A DNA stretch of 64,000 nucleotides from Microvirga vignae. GTDB taxonomy: Bacteria > Pseudomonadota > Alphaproteobacteria > Rhizobiales > Beijerinckiaceae. The stretch lies in the NCBI RefSeq assembly GCF_001017175.1, contig NZ_LCYG01000004.1, positions 62,001 to 126,000 of the forward strand, given 5' to 3'. This document shows, piece after piece, positions 17,116 through 25,628 of the stretch (positions within the stretch are counted from its first letter, which is position 1; the number at the start of each line of letters is the position of its first letter). The position numbers and the translations under genes are program-made. The notes beneath the pieces are model-generated. The model saw only the letters and a program-made list of their open reading frames with translations, was not told where the DNA came from and did no database searches.

Positions 17116-18372
17116 ATGTTGTCCCGCCGTGCCCTCCTGACAGGATCGCTCGCCCTTATCCTGACCCCCGCCACCGTTACCATGGCGCAGACCCAGGCCG
17201 AGTGGTCGCAGAATTACGAGGCTGTCTCCCGCACCCGGGTGCAGCGGACCTCGACTCCGATGCTTTCGGCTGAATCTCTCGCCGCCACCGAGCAGATGAT
17301 CGAGTACTACCGCAACATCGCCGCCCGCGGCGGATGGCAGCCGGTTCAGGGCGTGCAGGGCCTGCGCGTCGGCTCCAAGAGCCCCGCGGTCGTTGCTTTG
17401 CGTCAGCGCCTCATCATCACGGGTGACCTCGACCCGGCCGCCGGCGAGTCGCCGATTTTCGATTCGTATGTCGAGGCAGGTGTGCGCCGTTTCCAGGCCC
17501 GCCACGGAATCAGCTCTACCGGCACCATGACGGCGACCACGGTGACCGCCATGAACGTGCCGGTCGACATCCGTATCCGCCAGCTCGAGATCAACGTGGC
17601 GCGCCTGCGCAGCCTTGTGGCCGGCGGCATGCCGAACCGTTATGTGGTCGCCAACATCCCTGCCGCGCTCGTCGAGACGGTCGAGGGTGGCATGGTCCAT
17701 ACCCGCCACGCTGCCGGTGTCGGCAAGATCGACCGTCAGTCGCCGCTCCTGAACTCCAAGGTGGTCGAAGTCAACTTCAACCCGTTCTGGACCGTGCCTG
17801 CTTCGATCATCAAGAAGGACTTGATCCCGAAGATGCAGAAGGAGCCGAACTACCTGACGGACAACAAGATCCGCATCTTCAACGGCAATCAGGAACTCTC
17901 TCCGTCTCAAGTGAACTGGTTCTCGGACGAGGCGACCCGCTATCGCTTCCGCCAAGATCCGGGCGGCGAGCTGAACTCCATGGGCTTTGTGCGCATCAAC
18001 ATTCCGAACCAGCACGGCGTGTACATGCATGACACGCCCTCGAAGGGCATCTTCGGCGACGATTTCCGTTTCGTCTCCTCGGGCTGCATCCGCGTGCAGA
18101 ACGTGCGCGACTACATCGAGTTTCTCCTGAAGGACACGCCCGGCTGGAGCCGCGAGCAGATCGACGCGGCCTTCAAGTCCGGCGAGCGGATCGATGCACG
18201 CCTGTCCCAGCCGGTTCCGATCCACTGGATCTACATGACCGCCTGGGCCACCCCGGACGGCCTCGTGCAGTTCCGCGACGACATCTACAACAAGGACGGT
18301 CTCGGCAGCTCCATTCCGGTGGCGAGCCGCACCCCGACCGAGCCGGATGAGGAAATGTTCCTCCAGAACTAA
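17116..18372 (+). CDS. L,D-transpeptidase (YkuD/YcbB type) with peptidoglycan-binding domain
   Basis: Periplasmic cell-wall cross-linking enzyme of 418 residues. The N-terminus is an export signal with paired arginines (SRRALLTGSLALILTPATVTMA, cleaved near residue 24). A peptidoglycan-binding helical domain follows (about 85-150; VVALRQRLIITGDL, RRFQARHGISSTGTM). The YkuD domain (about 180-360) has the catalytic region YMHDTPSK and FVSSGCIRVQN with the active-site cysteine. It is expected to make meso-DAP-meso-DAP links or to attach outer-membrane proteins to peptidoglycan, both common in Rhizobiales. It is monocistronic, with a terminator hairpin just downstream and a 288-base upstream region that holds nothing else I recognise. 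Confidence 0.92.
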   Translation: MLSRRALLTGSLALILTPATVTMAQTQAEWSQNYEAVSRTRVQRTSTPMLSAESLAATEQMIEYYRNIAARGGWQPVQGVQGLRVGSKSPAVVALRQRLIITGDLDPAAGESPIFDSYVEAGVRRFQARHGISSTGTMTATTVTAMNVPVDIRIRQLEINVARLRSLVAGGMPNRYVVANIPAALVETVEGGMVHTRHAAGVGKIDRQSPLLNSKVVEVNFNPFWTVPASIIKKDLIPKMQKEPNYLTDNKIRIFNGNQELSPSQVNWFSDEATRYRFRQDPGGELNSMGFVRINIPNQHGVYMHDTPSKGIFGDDFRFVSSGCIRVQNVRDYIEFLLKDTPGWSREQIDAAFKSGERIDARLSQPVPIHWIYMTAWATPDGLVQFRDDIYNKDGLGSSIPVASRTPTEPDEEMFLQN

Positions 18373-18395
18373 CGCCACAGGCCTGTAACGACGGC

Positions 18396-18424
18396 AGCCC
18401 GCCCTCAAGGCGGGCTGTTGTCTT
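18396..18424 (+). terminator. Intrinsic terminator after the L,D-transpeptidase gene
   Basis: AGCCCGCC (18396-18403) pairs with GGCGGGCT (18409-18416) over a 5-base loop, followed by a T-rich tail (GTTGTCTT). It lies 24 bases past the stop and separates the gene from the glyA operon. Confidence 0.75.
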
Positions 18425-18542
18425 TGCAGAAGCTGGATCAACATGTCTCCAGAGCGGGTTGGCGTGCTTGGGGTGCGCATGATAAAGGCCAAGGCCATCG
18501 GGAACTGAGCGCCGGCCAGGCGGGGCTCACAGCAAGGCGAGA

Positions 18543-19853
18543 ATGACCATGAGCGCGAGCGAAGCAGCAAAAAATCACCTGTCCAACAGCTTTTTCTCGG
18601 CCAGCCTCGCCGACAGCGATCCCGAGATCGCTCGCGCCATCGGACTCGAGCTTGGCCGCCAGCGCGACGAGATCGAGCTGATTGCCTCCGAAAACATTGT
18701 TTCCCGCGCCGTCCTCGAGGCTCAAGGCTCGGTGATGACGAACAAGTATGCGGAAGGCTATCCAGGCCGCCGCTACTACGGCGGTTGCCAGTTCGTGGAT
18801 ATGGCCGAGGAACTCGCCATCGAGCGCGCCAAGCGCCTCTTCGACTGCAAATTCGCGAACGTGCAGCCCAATTCCGGCTCCCAGGCCAACCAGGCCGTGT
18901 TCATGGCGCTCATGAAGCCGGGCGACACCTTCATGGGCCTGGACCTCGCCTGCGGCGGCCACCTGACCCACGGTTCGCCGGTCAACATGTCCGGCAAGTG
19001 GTTCAACGTCGTGAGCTACAGGGTCCGCGAGAGCGACCAGATCATCGACATGGATGAGGTCGCCCGCTTGGCTCGTGAGCACAAGCCGAAGGTGATCGTG
19101 GCCGGCGGCTCGGCCTATTCCCGCTTCTGGGACTTCGCCCGCTTCCGCGAGATCGCGGATGAGGTCGGTGCTTTCTTCATGGTCGACATCGCGCATTTCG
19201 CGGGCCTCGTGGCCGGTGGCGCGCATCCGTCTCCGTTCCCCCACGCTCACGTGGTCACCACCACCACTCACAAGACCCTTCGCGGTCCGCGCGGCGGCAT
19301 GATCCTCACCAACGACGAGGACCTCGCCAAGAAGATCAACTCCGCGATCTTCCCCGGTCTCCAGGGCGGCCCGCTCATGCACGTGATCGCTGCGAAGGCC
19401 GTGGCCTTCGGCGAGGCGTTGCGCCCCGAGTTCAAGCTCTATGCCCGCTCCGTCGTCGAGAACGCCAAGGTGCTGGCCGACACGATGCTCGAAAACGGCT
19501 ATGCCATTGTCGCCGGCGGCACGGATAACCACCTCATGCTTGTGGACCTGCGCCCGAAGAAGCTCACCGGCAAGGCTGCCGAGGCGGCTCTGGGCCGTGC
19601 CCACATCACCTGCAACAAGAACGGCGTGCCCTTCGATCCCGAGAAGCCGATGGTTACCTCCGGCATTCGCCTCGGCACTCCCGCCGCCACCTCACGCGGC
19701 TTCGGCGTGGCCGAGTTCCGGAAGGTCGGCGAGCTGATCGTCGAGACGCTCGATGGTCTCGCCAGGCATGGTGAAGAAGGTAATGCCGCGGTCGAGGAAT
19801 CGGTGAAGACCCGTGTTCACGAGCTGACCCGCCGCTTCCCGATCTACGCTTAA
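18543..19853 (+). CDS. glyA: Serine hydroxymethyltransferase
   Basis: PLP enzyme converting serine and tetrahydrofolate to glycine and 5,10-methylene-THF. 436 residues with [40 protein letters not shown] and the PLP-lysine motif [14 protein letters not shown]. Two in-frame starts (18543 and 18549) are possible; either gives a family-typical N-terminus. First gene of a probable operon glyA-nrdR-ribD-ribE-ribH-nusB-thiL-MFS; gaps are small or negative through most of it. The 118 bases before the start show no glycine-riboswitch features I can recognise. Confidence 0.96.
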   Translation: MTMSASEAAKNHLSNSFFSASLADSDPEIARAIGLELGRQRDEIELIASENIVSRAVLEAQGSVMTNKYAEGYPGRRYYGGCQFVDMAEELAIERAKRLFDCKFANVQPNSGSQANQAVFMALMKPGDTFMGLDLACGGHLTHGSPVNMSGKWFNVVSYRVRESDQIIDMDEVARLAREHKPKVIVAGGSAYSRFWDFARFREIADEVGAFFMVDIAHFAGLVAGGAHPSPFPHAHVVTTTTHKTLRGPRGGMILTNDEDLAKKINSAIFPGLQGGPLMHVIAAKAVAFGEALRPEFKLYARSVVENAKVLADTMLENGYAIVAGGTDNHLMLVDLRPKKLTGKAAEAALGRAHITCNKNGVPFDPEKPMVTSGIRLGTPAATSRGFGVAEFRKVGELIVETLDGLARHGEEGNAAVEESVKTRVHELTRRFPIYA

Positions 19854-19868
19854 CACTCGGACTGATCG

Positions 19869-20375
19869 ATGCGCTGTCCCTATTGCGGGAGTCTCGACAC
19901 TCAGGTGAAGGACTCCCGGCCGACGGACGATTCTTCATCCATCCGCCGCCGCCGAATCTGCCCGGATTGCGGCGGTCGTTTCACGACGTTCGAGCGTGTG
20001 CAACTACGCGAGCTGACGGTGGTGAAGCGTTCGGGCCGCCGCGTGCCGTTCGACCGCGACAAGCTCCAGCAATCGGTGGAAGTGGCCCTGCGAAAGCGCT
20101 CGGTGGATCCCGAGCGCGTGGAGCGCATGATCAACGGCATTGTGCGCCAGCTTGAGAGCATGGGCGACGGCGAGGTGCCGAGTGAAACCGTGGGCGAACT
20201 CGTCATGGAAGGCCTGAAGGGCCTCGACGACGTGGCCTATGTCCGCTTCGCCTCGGTATATAAAAACTTCCGTGAGGCCAAGGACTTCGAGGAAATCCTT
20301 GGTAAGTTGGCGGAAGAGCCGGAACCGGAGGAAACTCCGCGCCTGAAGAAGAAGCCAGCGCAGTCCGAGCAATGA
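19869..20375 (+). CDS. nrdR: Transcriptional repressor NrdR
   Basis: Nucleotide-sensing repressor of ribonucleotide reductase genes. The 168-residue protein begins with the zinc ribbon [17 protein letters not shown] and [13 protein letters not shown], then an ATP-cone (about 47-137; [16 protein letters not shown]). The C-terminal 25 residues are a charged tail rich in Pro, Glu and Lys. It starts 15 bases after glyA and overlaps ribD by four bases (ATGA), a gene order common in alphaproteobacteria. Confidence 0.96.
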   Translation: MRCPYCGSLDTQVKDSRPTDDSSSIRRRRICPDCGGRFTTFERVQLRELTVVKRSGRRVPFDRDKLQQSVEVALRKRSVDPERVERMINGIVRQLESMGDGEVPSETVGELVMEGLKGLDDVAYVRFASVYKNFREAKDFEEILGKLAEEPEPEETPRLKKKPAQSEQ

Positions 20376-21487
20376 ACGCCGACCGACCTCGCCAGGACGA
20401 GCGCTTCATGCGCCTCGCCGTTGCCCTCGGTGAGCGCAATCTCGGTCTGACTTGGCCCAACCCTTCCGTCGGCTCCGTCGTGGTCGACGAGAGCGGAGAG
20501 GCTCCCATCATCATCGCCCAAGGCGCGACACAGCCGGGAGGCCGTCCGCACGCCGAACGTGTCGCGCTCGCCGCAGCCGGAGAGCGCGCGAAGGGCGCGA
20601 CGCTCTATGTCTCGCTGGAGCCATGCTCCCATCATGGCAGGACGCCACCCTGCGCCGATGCGGTGGTGGAGGCAGGCATTGCACGCGTCGTCTCCGCCAT
20701 CGAAGACCCTGATGCGCGCGTTGCCGGCCTCGGCCATGCCCGCCTTCGTGCGGCTGGAATGGAAGTGGTGACGGGTTGCCTTCAGTCGCTGGCCCGTCGC
20801 GCCCATCGCGGGCACATCACCCGCGTGACGAAGGGGCGTCCCTTCGTCACCGTCAAGCTCGCCCGCACGACGGAGGGGCTCGCCGGTTCGCGCCAGGGAC
20901 CGCGACTGATGATCACGGGCGAGATTGCGAACGCCAAAGTGCACCTGATGCGTGCGCATGCGGATGCCGTCATGGTGGGTGTCGGCACGGTTCTGGCCGA
21001 CGATCCGCTGCTGAACGTGCGTCTGCCGGGCCTCGAAAGCCATTCGCCGATCCGCATCGTTCTCGACACGCATCTGCGCACGCCGCCAGTGTCTCGCCTT
21101 GTGACAGGCGCACGTGACATCCCGACCTGGATCGTCACGACTATCGAGGCGCCCATCGCGGCCGAGCATGCGCTGGTCGCGCAGGGTGTCGAGGTTCTGC
21201 GCGTCTCGGCGGATGAGGCGGGGCATGTGTCCTTGCCCCATACTCTTCAGCTACTCGGCACGCGAGGCCTGACCCGCGTGTTCTGTGAGGGCGGACCGGG
21301 GCTGGCGGATGCGCTGGCGCAAGCCGATCTCATCGACGAGCTGATCCTGATCACAGGTCGTTCCGCGCGGGGCCAGGGCGATGTGCCGGCCCTCGGGCTT
21401 GCGCTGCAGGATCGAATGGACGCTCTTGACCTTTATGCCGACGAGCAGGTCGGCCCCGATCTTTTCATGTTTTGGGAGAAGCCCTGA
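20372..21487 (+). CDS. ribD: Bifunctional riboflavin deaminase/reductase RibD
   Basis: Second and third steps of riboflavin synthesis. 371 residues: an N-terminal cytidine-deaminase-like zinc domain with the HAE-type motif [11 protein letters not shown] and [16 protein letters not shown], then from about residue 150 a DHFR-like NADPH reductase domain ([48 protein letters not shown]). Overlaps nrdR and ribE by a few bases at each end, so the genes are coupled. Confidence 0.95.
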   Translation: MNADRPRQDERFMRLAVALGERNLGLTWPNPSVGSVVVDESGEAPIIIAQGATQPGGRPHAERVALAAAGERAKGATLYVSLEPCSHHGRTPPCADAVVEAGIARVVSAIEDPDARVAGLGHARLRAAGMEVVTGCLQSLARRAHRGHITRVTKGRPFVTVKLARTTEGLAGSRQGPRLMITGEIANAKVHLMRAHADAVMVGVGTVLADDPLLNVRLPGLESHSPIRIVLDTHLRTPPVSRLVTGARDIPTWIVTTIEAPIAAEHALVAQGVEVLRVSADEAGHVSLPHTLQLLGTRGLTRVFCEGGPGLADALAQADLIDELILITGRSARGQGDVPALGLALQDRMDALDLYADEQVGPDLFMFWEKP

Positions 21488-22122
21488 TGTTTACGGGTAT
21501 CATCACCGATATTGGCGAGGTCGTGTCCGCAGAGGGATCGCAGGGAGCCCTGAAGCGCCTGCGCATCCGCTCGTCCTACGATCCCGCGACGATCGCGCTC
21601 GGTGCTTCCATCGCCTGCGGTGGGCCCTGTCTCACGGTTGTTGCCGTTGGTCCGCGTGAGGGCGGTTGCTGGTTCGATGTGGATGCCGCCGCCGAAACGC
21701 TTGAGCGCACCACGGTCGGCGAGTGGGAGTCCGGCACGAAGATCAATTTGGAACGCTCACTCAAGATCGGCGATGAACTCGGCGGCCACATCGTCACCGG
21801 CCACGTGGATGGCTTGGCCACCATCGTGAAGGTGGAGGCGATCACGGCAGGCGACGATCCTTGGGGGCCGACTGCCCGTTTCACCATCAAGGCTCCGTCC
21901 AATCTGGCCCCCTTCATCGCCGAAAAGGGCTCCGTCTGCCTCGACGGCACGTCGCTGACCGTGAACTCCGTCGATGGCGATCTCTTCTCGGTGCTCATCA
22001 TCCCCCACACGCTGGCCGTGACCACCTGGGGCGAGCGCAAGGAGGGAGACAAGCTGAACATCGAGGTCGATCTCATGGCCCGCTACGCCGCACGCCTTGC
22101 GGATGCTCGCCGGCCGGGGTAG
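21487..22122 (+). CDS. ribE: Riboflavin synthase, alpha subunit
   Basis: Dismutates two 6,7-dimethyl-8-ribityllumazines to riboflavin. 211 residues forming two homologous lumazine-binding barrels: the first begins [12 protein letters not shown], the second after GHIVTGHVDGLATI; CLDGTSLTVNSVDGD closes the active site. ATG 21487 overlaps the ribD stop (TGATG). A longer frame from 21472 is rejected because MFTGII is the invariant start of the family. Confidence 0.96.
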   Translation: MFTGIITDIGEVVSAEGSQGALKRLRIRSSYDPATIALGASIACGGPCLTVVAVGPREGGCWFDVDAAAETLERTTVGEWESGTKINLERSLKIGDELGGHIVTGHVDGLATIVKVEAITAGDDPWGPTARFTIKAPSNLAPFIAEKGSVCLDGTSLTVNSVDGDLFSVLIIPHTLAVTTWGERKEGDKLNIEVDLMARYAARLADARRPG

Positions 22123-22157
22123 GGAACGCCCAACATCTTCCCGGATCAGCCCGCAGC

Positions 22158-22265
22158 CCTCATCCTGAGGAGGCCTGAAAGGCCGTCTCGAAGGATCGAG
22201 ACGTCTCCCGTGCTCTCCGGACCCTCCTTCGAGACGCAGCCTAATGGCTGATCCTCAGGATGAGG
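22158..22265. repeat. Large imperfect palindromic repeat between ribE and ribH
   Basis: CCTCATCCTGAGGA (22158-22171) and TCCTCAGGATGAGG (22252-22265) are perfect inverted ends of a roughly 108-base element. Inside, GTCTCGAAGGATCGAGAC forms a local hairpin and its core recurs inverted as TCCTTCGAGACG. This pattern is familiar from dispersed Rhizobiales intergenic repeats. It occupies most of the 175-base ribE-ribH gap inside an otherwise tightly packed operon and is unrelated in sequence to the GGCCGGG-type repeats elsewhere in the window. Confidence 0.75.
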
Positions 22266-22297
22266 GGTGACACTGATAAAAGGTCCTGAGAACTCCC

Positions 22298-22786
22298 ATG
22301 GTCTCGCATTCCGCTAAGCCGCAAAGCTCCCGCCCGCCGGTTCCCGGCGCACGCATCCTCGTCGTCGAGGCTCGGTTCTATGACGATATCGCCAACGAAC
22401 TGTTGCGGGGGGTGCAAGCCGCCGTCGAGGCCGCCCAGGCGACCATGGAGGTTCTGACTCTGGACGGCGCCCTCGAAATCCCGGCAACCATCGCCATCGC
22501 CCTCGATGCCGCCGAGAAGGCGGGCAGGCCCTATGACGCCGTCGTGGCGCTTGGCTGCGTGATCCGTGGCGAGACGGGGCATTACGACATCGTGGCGGGC
22601 GAGAGCGCCCGCGCCCTCATGGATCTGTCGGTCGCCCGCAAGATCCCGCTCGCCAACGGCATCCTGACCGTAGAGAATGAGCAGCAGGCCTGGACCCGGG
22701 CGAGCGTGAATGAATTGAATAAGGGCGGGGGTGCGGTGGAAGCGGCGCTCGCCGTTCTGCACATCAAGAAGAAGCTGGAGGCCTGA
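22298..22786 (+). CDS. ribH: 6,7-dimethyl-8-ribityllumazine synthase
   Basis: Penultimate riboflavin enzyme. 162 residues with [34 protein letters not shown] containing the catalytic His, and [13 protein letters not shown]. It is followed by nusB after 5 bases, the usual ribH-nusB pairing. The repeat upstream separates it from ribE; no FMN-riboswitch signature is seen there, so expression probably depends on read-through. Confidence 0.95.
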   Translation: MVSHSAKPQSSRPPVPGARILVVEARFYDDIANELLRGVQAAVEAAQATMEVLTLDGALEIPATIAIALDAAEKAGRPYDAVVALGCVIRGETGHYDIVAGESARALMDLSVARKIPLANGILTVENEQQAWTRASVNELNKGGGAVEAALAVLHIKKKLEA

Positions 22787-22791
22787 TCATC

Positions 22792-23274
22792 ATGGCAAAG
22801 CCTGCAGAGCGCTCCGCCGCTCGTCTTGCCGCCGTCCAGGCCCTCTACCAGATGGATCTCTCCGGCAAGACCGTCGTCGATGCGTTGGCCGAGTTCGAAG
22901 CCTTCTGGATCGGCCGCGAGGTCGAGGGCGTCGAGTTCAAGCCGTCCGACATCGAGTTCTTCCGCAATGTGATCTCCGGCGTGGTGCAGAATCAACGCGC
23001 CATCGACGTGAAGATCGACAAGGCTCTCGCCGAAGGCTGGCCCCTGCGCCGCGTCGAGGCCGTGCTGCGTGCCATCCTGCGCGCCGGCGGCTATGAACTG
23101 ATGTTCCGCAAGGACGTGCCCGCCCGCGTCGTCATTACCGAGTATGTGGACGTGACCCACGGCTTCTACGGCGAGGACGAGCCGGGTCTCGTGAACGCCG
23201 TTCTCGATACGCTCACCCGCGACGTTCGCCCTGGCGAACTGGAGAAGAAGGCGGCTGGGCAGGCGAAGCGCTGA
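22792..23274 (+). CDS. nusB: Transcription antitermination factor NusB
   Basis: RNA-binding factor acting with NusE (S10) at boxA to prevent Rho termination in rRNA operons. The 160-residue all-helical protein has SAARLAAVQALYQMDLSG at the N-terminus and VINEYVD-like VVITEYVDVTHGFYGEDEP near the C-terminus. A short Lys-rich tail (EKKAAGQAKR) follows. Lies between ribH (5 bases) and thiL (28 bases). Confidence 0.95.
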   Translation: MAKPAERSAARLAAVQALYQMDLSGKTVVDALAEFEAFWIGREVEGVEFKPSDIEFFRNVISGVVQNQRAIDVKIDKALAEGWPLRRVEAVLRAILRAGGYELMFRKDVPARVVITEYVDVTHGFYGEDEPGLVNAVLDTLTRDVRPGELEKKAAGQAKR

Positions 23275-23302
23275 GCCTTCACATGGTAGGGATCGCCAGG
23301 CC

Positions 23303-24292
23303 ATGACCTCCCGGGAGCGTCCCAATGAGGACGGGCTTATTGCCCGTTTCTTCGCGCCTCTGGCGGGCGAGGGCGCATTTGGCCTGAAGGACGACGTCGC
23401 CTGCGTGTCTCCCAAACCGGGGCATGATCTTTTGCTCACGACGGACGCGCTGGTCGAGACGGTTCATTTTCTGCCCGAGGATTTGCCTGCCTCCATCGCC
23501 CGGAAGGCGCTGGGCGTTAATGTCTCGGATCTTGCGGCCAAAGGCGCCGATCCGGCAGGTTTTCTCTTAAGCCTCGCACTTCCCGAAACCTGGACCGAGG
23601 AATGGCTGGCTGCGTTCGCTGCTGGTCTCGGAGAGGCAGCGCGCGATTTTGCCTGTCCGCTGCTCGGGGGCGATACCGTGAAGGCGAGGGGGGCTCTCAC
23701 GCTTTGCGTGACGGCCATCGGCGAAGTGCCGACAGGACGCATGGTTCGCCGCACCACGGCACAAGTCGGAGACGTCATCTGCGTCACCGGCACCATCGGC
23801 GATGCGGCGTTGGGCCTAAAGCTTCGCAAGGCTCCCGCTTGGGCTGAGAGCCTGTCGCCGGGGGAAAGGGCGCATCTCGCCGACCGCTATCTCCATCCCC
23901 AGCCGCGTCATCACCTTGCTCGCGCGTTGAGAACCCATGCTCATGCAGCCATGGACGTCTCCGACGGGCTTGCGGGCGATCTCGCCAAGATGGTGCGGGT
24001 GAATGGCGTGTCGGCTGTTGTAGAGGCCGACACGGTGCCGCTCTCTCCAGGGGTTCAGAAAGCCATCAAGGTCGATCCAGGCCTCTACGATCTGGCTGTC
24101 ACGGGCGGCGACGATTACGAGATTCTCTGCACGGTTCCGGAAAAGAAGCTCGACAGCTTCATGAAAGAGGCCGATAGCGTGGGCGTAATGTTGTCCGCCA
24201 TAGGCCGAATCGTTCAAGGGCACGAGATCCCGGTCTTTCGGATGCGCGGTTCTGAAAGACGCTACGATGCAGGTTCATTCTCACACTTCTGA
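23303..24292 (+). CDS. thiL: Thiamine-monophosphate kinase
   Basis: Phosphorylates thiamine monophosphate to the active diphosphate. 329 residues of the PurM/AIR-synthase fold: Mg-ATP motifs HDLLLTTDALVETVHF and NVSDLAAKGADPAGFL, GGDTVKARG, and MDVSDGLAGDLAKM, with GGDDYEILCTV near the end. The last 26 bases overlap the start of the following MFS gene, suggesting translational coupling. Confidence 0.94.
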   Translation: MTSRERPNEDGLIARFFAPLAGEGAFGLKDDVACVSPKPGHDLLLTTDALVETVHFLPEDLPASIARKALGVNVSDLAAKGADPAGFLLSLALPETWTEEWLAAFAAGLGEAARDFACPLLGGDTVKARGALTLCVTAIGEVPTGRMVRRTTAQVGDVICVTGTIGDAALGLKLRKAPAWAESLSPGERAHLADRYLHPQPRHHLARALRTHAHAAMDVSDGLAGDLAKMVRVNGVSAVVEADTVPLSPGVQKAIKVDPGLYDLAVTGGDDYEILCTVPEKKLDSFMKEADSVGVMLSAIGRIVQGHEIPVFRMRGSERRYDAGSFSHF

Positions 24293-25469
24293 CGGTCTCG
24301 CCAAGCGCAATGCACTCGTGCTCGCCTGCGCCCAGGCGCTCGGAGGATCGAGCCCGGCCATCGTGGTGTCGCTCGGCGGTCTCGTCGGACAGAACCTCGC
24401 CGAAAACAAAGAACTCGCCACGCTTCCTGTCAGCCTTCTCAATCTGGGACTGGCGCTCGGCACCATTCCCGCCGCCATGCTGATGCGTCGGGCGGGCCGG
24501 CGTATCGGCTACATCGTGGGTGCCGGGGTCGGTCTGCTGGGTGGGTGCCTCGCGGCGTTGGGCATCGCCTCTTTCAGCTTCGTGCTCTTCTGCCTCGGCA
24601 CCACGATCATCGGTATGTACGGCTCGTTCAACCAGAGCTATCGCTTCGCCGCGACCGATGCGGCCTCCGATTCCTTCAAGCCACGGGCGATTGCCTGGGT
24701 CATGACCGGCGGTCTCGTGGCGGGCGTCCTGGGCCCTCAGACGGTGATCTGGCTGCGGGATGCGGTTCAGACTGCGCCGTTCTCCGGCGCCTTTCTGGGA
24801 CAGGCGGCCCTGGCTCTGATGTCCATGGTGGTCGTCTCGTTCTTGAGGCCCGTGCCGGTCGGCATCGCGCCGAAGGCTGGTAGCGGCAGGCCGCTCAGCG
24901 AAATCGTCCGGCAGCCCCGCTTCATCGTCGCTGCGGTGGCCGGCCTCGTTTCCTACGCCCTCATGAGCTTCCTCATGACTGCCGCTCCCATGGCTATGGT
25001 CGGCTGCGGCCTGCCTATCGAGGCGGCGGCGCTCGGCATTCAATGGCATATCCTGGCCATGTTCGGCCCGAGCTTCTTCACCGGCCGCCTGATCACCCGG
25101 TTCGGCAAGGAGCAGGTGGCGGCTGCGGGGTTGTTCCTGATCGCGCTCTCATCGGCGGTCGGTTTGTCCGGCATCGAGATTGCCCATTTCTGGGCGACTC
25201 TCATCCTCCTCGGCATCGGCTGGAACTTTGGCTTCATCGGCGCAACCGCCATGGTCATCGATTGCTACCGTCCCGAGGAGCGCACAAAGGTTCAGGCAGC
25301 CAACGACTTCCTGGTCTTCGGCTCGGTCGCCGCTGCATCCTTCTCTTCCGGCAAGCTCCTCAATGCGGGCGGTTGGGACACCGTGAACTGGACGGTCTTC
25401 CCGCCGGTCGTCATCGCTCTACTTCTGCTAGCTTGGCAGCATAAGGCACGAGCAACTGTACCCGCTTAA
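24267..25469 (+). CDS. MFS transporter, substrate unknown
   Basis: 400-residue major facilitator protein with about 12 membrane segments. The MFS loop 2-3 motif is present as MLMRRAGRRIGYIVGAG. The start (ATG 24267) lies inside thiL in another frame, giving a 26-base overlap, and the gene ends at a good terminator. Position at the end of a riboflavin/thiamine operon suggests export or uptake of a related metabolite, but nothing in the sequence identifies the substrate. Confidence 0.85.
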   Translation: MQVHSHTSDGLAKRNALVLACAQALGGSSPAIVVSLGGLVGQNLAENKELATLPVSLLNLGLALGTIPAAMLMRRAGRRIGYIVGAGVGLLGGCLAALGIASFSFVLFCLGTTIIGMYGSFNQSYRFAATDAASDSFKPRAIAWVMTGGLVAGVLGPQTVIWLRDAVQTAPFSGAFLGQAALALMSMVVVSFLRPVPVGIAPKAGSGRPLSEIVRQPRFIVAAVAGLVSYALMSFLMTAAPMAMVGCGLPIEAAALGIQWHILAMFGPSFFTGRLITRFGKEQVAAAGLFLIALSSAVGLSGIEIAHFWATLILLGIGWNFGFIGATAMVIDCYRPEERTKVQAANDFLVFGSVAAASFSSGKLLNAGGWDTVNWTVFPPVVIALLLLAWQHKARATVPA

Positions 25470-25492
25470 AGTCTTACAGGGTTCCTGTGAGT

Positions 25493-25529
25493 AAAAAGGC
25501 AGGTATCGTTGCGAACTGCCTCCTTTTTT
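25493..25529 (+). terminator. Intrinsic terminator of the glyA-to-MFS operon
   Basis: AAAAAGGCAG (25493-25502) pairs with CTGCC...CTTTTTT (25516-25529) with a small bulge, ending in a run of six T. Located 24 bases after the MFS stop and upstream of hppA. Confidence 0.65.
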
Positions 25530-25628
25530 GCCACCAAATATAAAGTTCGCAGGGGGTGGAGGCCGTTCAAGGCTAAAATTCAGGCTTTGAGAACCGGCTT
25601 TCTGCCTTCCCATAACAAGGATGGCATG

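Noticed and set aside
16929..17273. 114-codon plus-strand frame before the L,D-transpeptidase gene
   Set aside because: No motif, and it overlaps the signal-peptide region of a well-supported gene in another frame.
18425..18542. Glycine or SAM riboswitch before glyA
   Set aside because: No recognisable aptamer core in 118 bases; a 21-codon frame at 18441 has no good ribosome binding site.
22123..22297. FMN riboswitch upstream of ribH
   Set aside because: None of the conserved FMN-aptamer boxes is visible; the gap is filled by a dispersed palindromic repeat.
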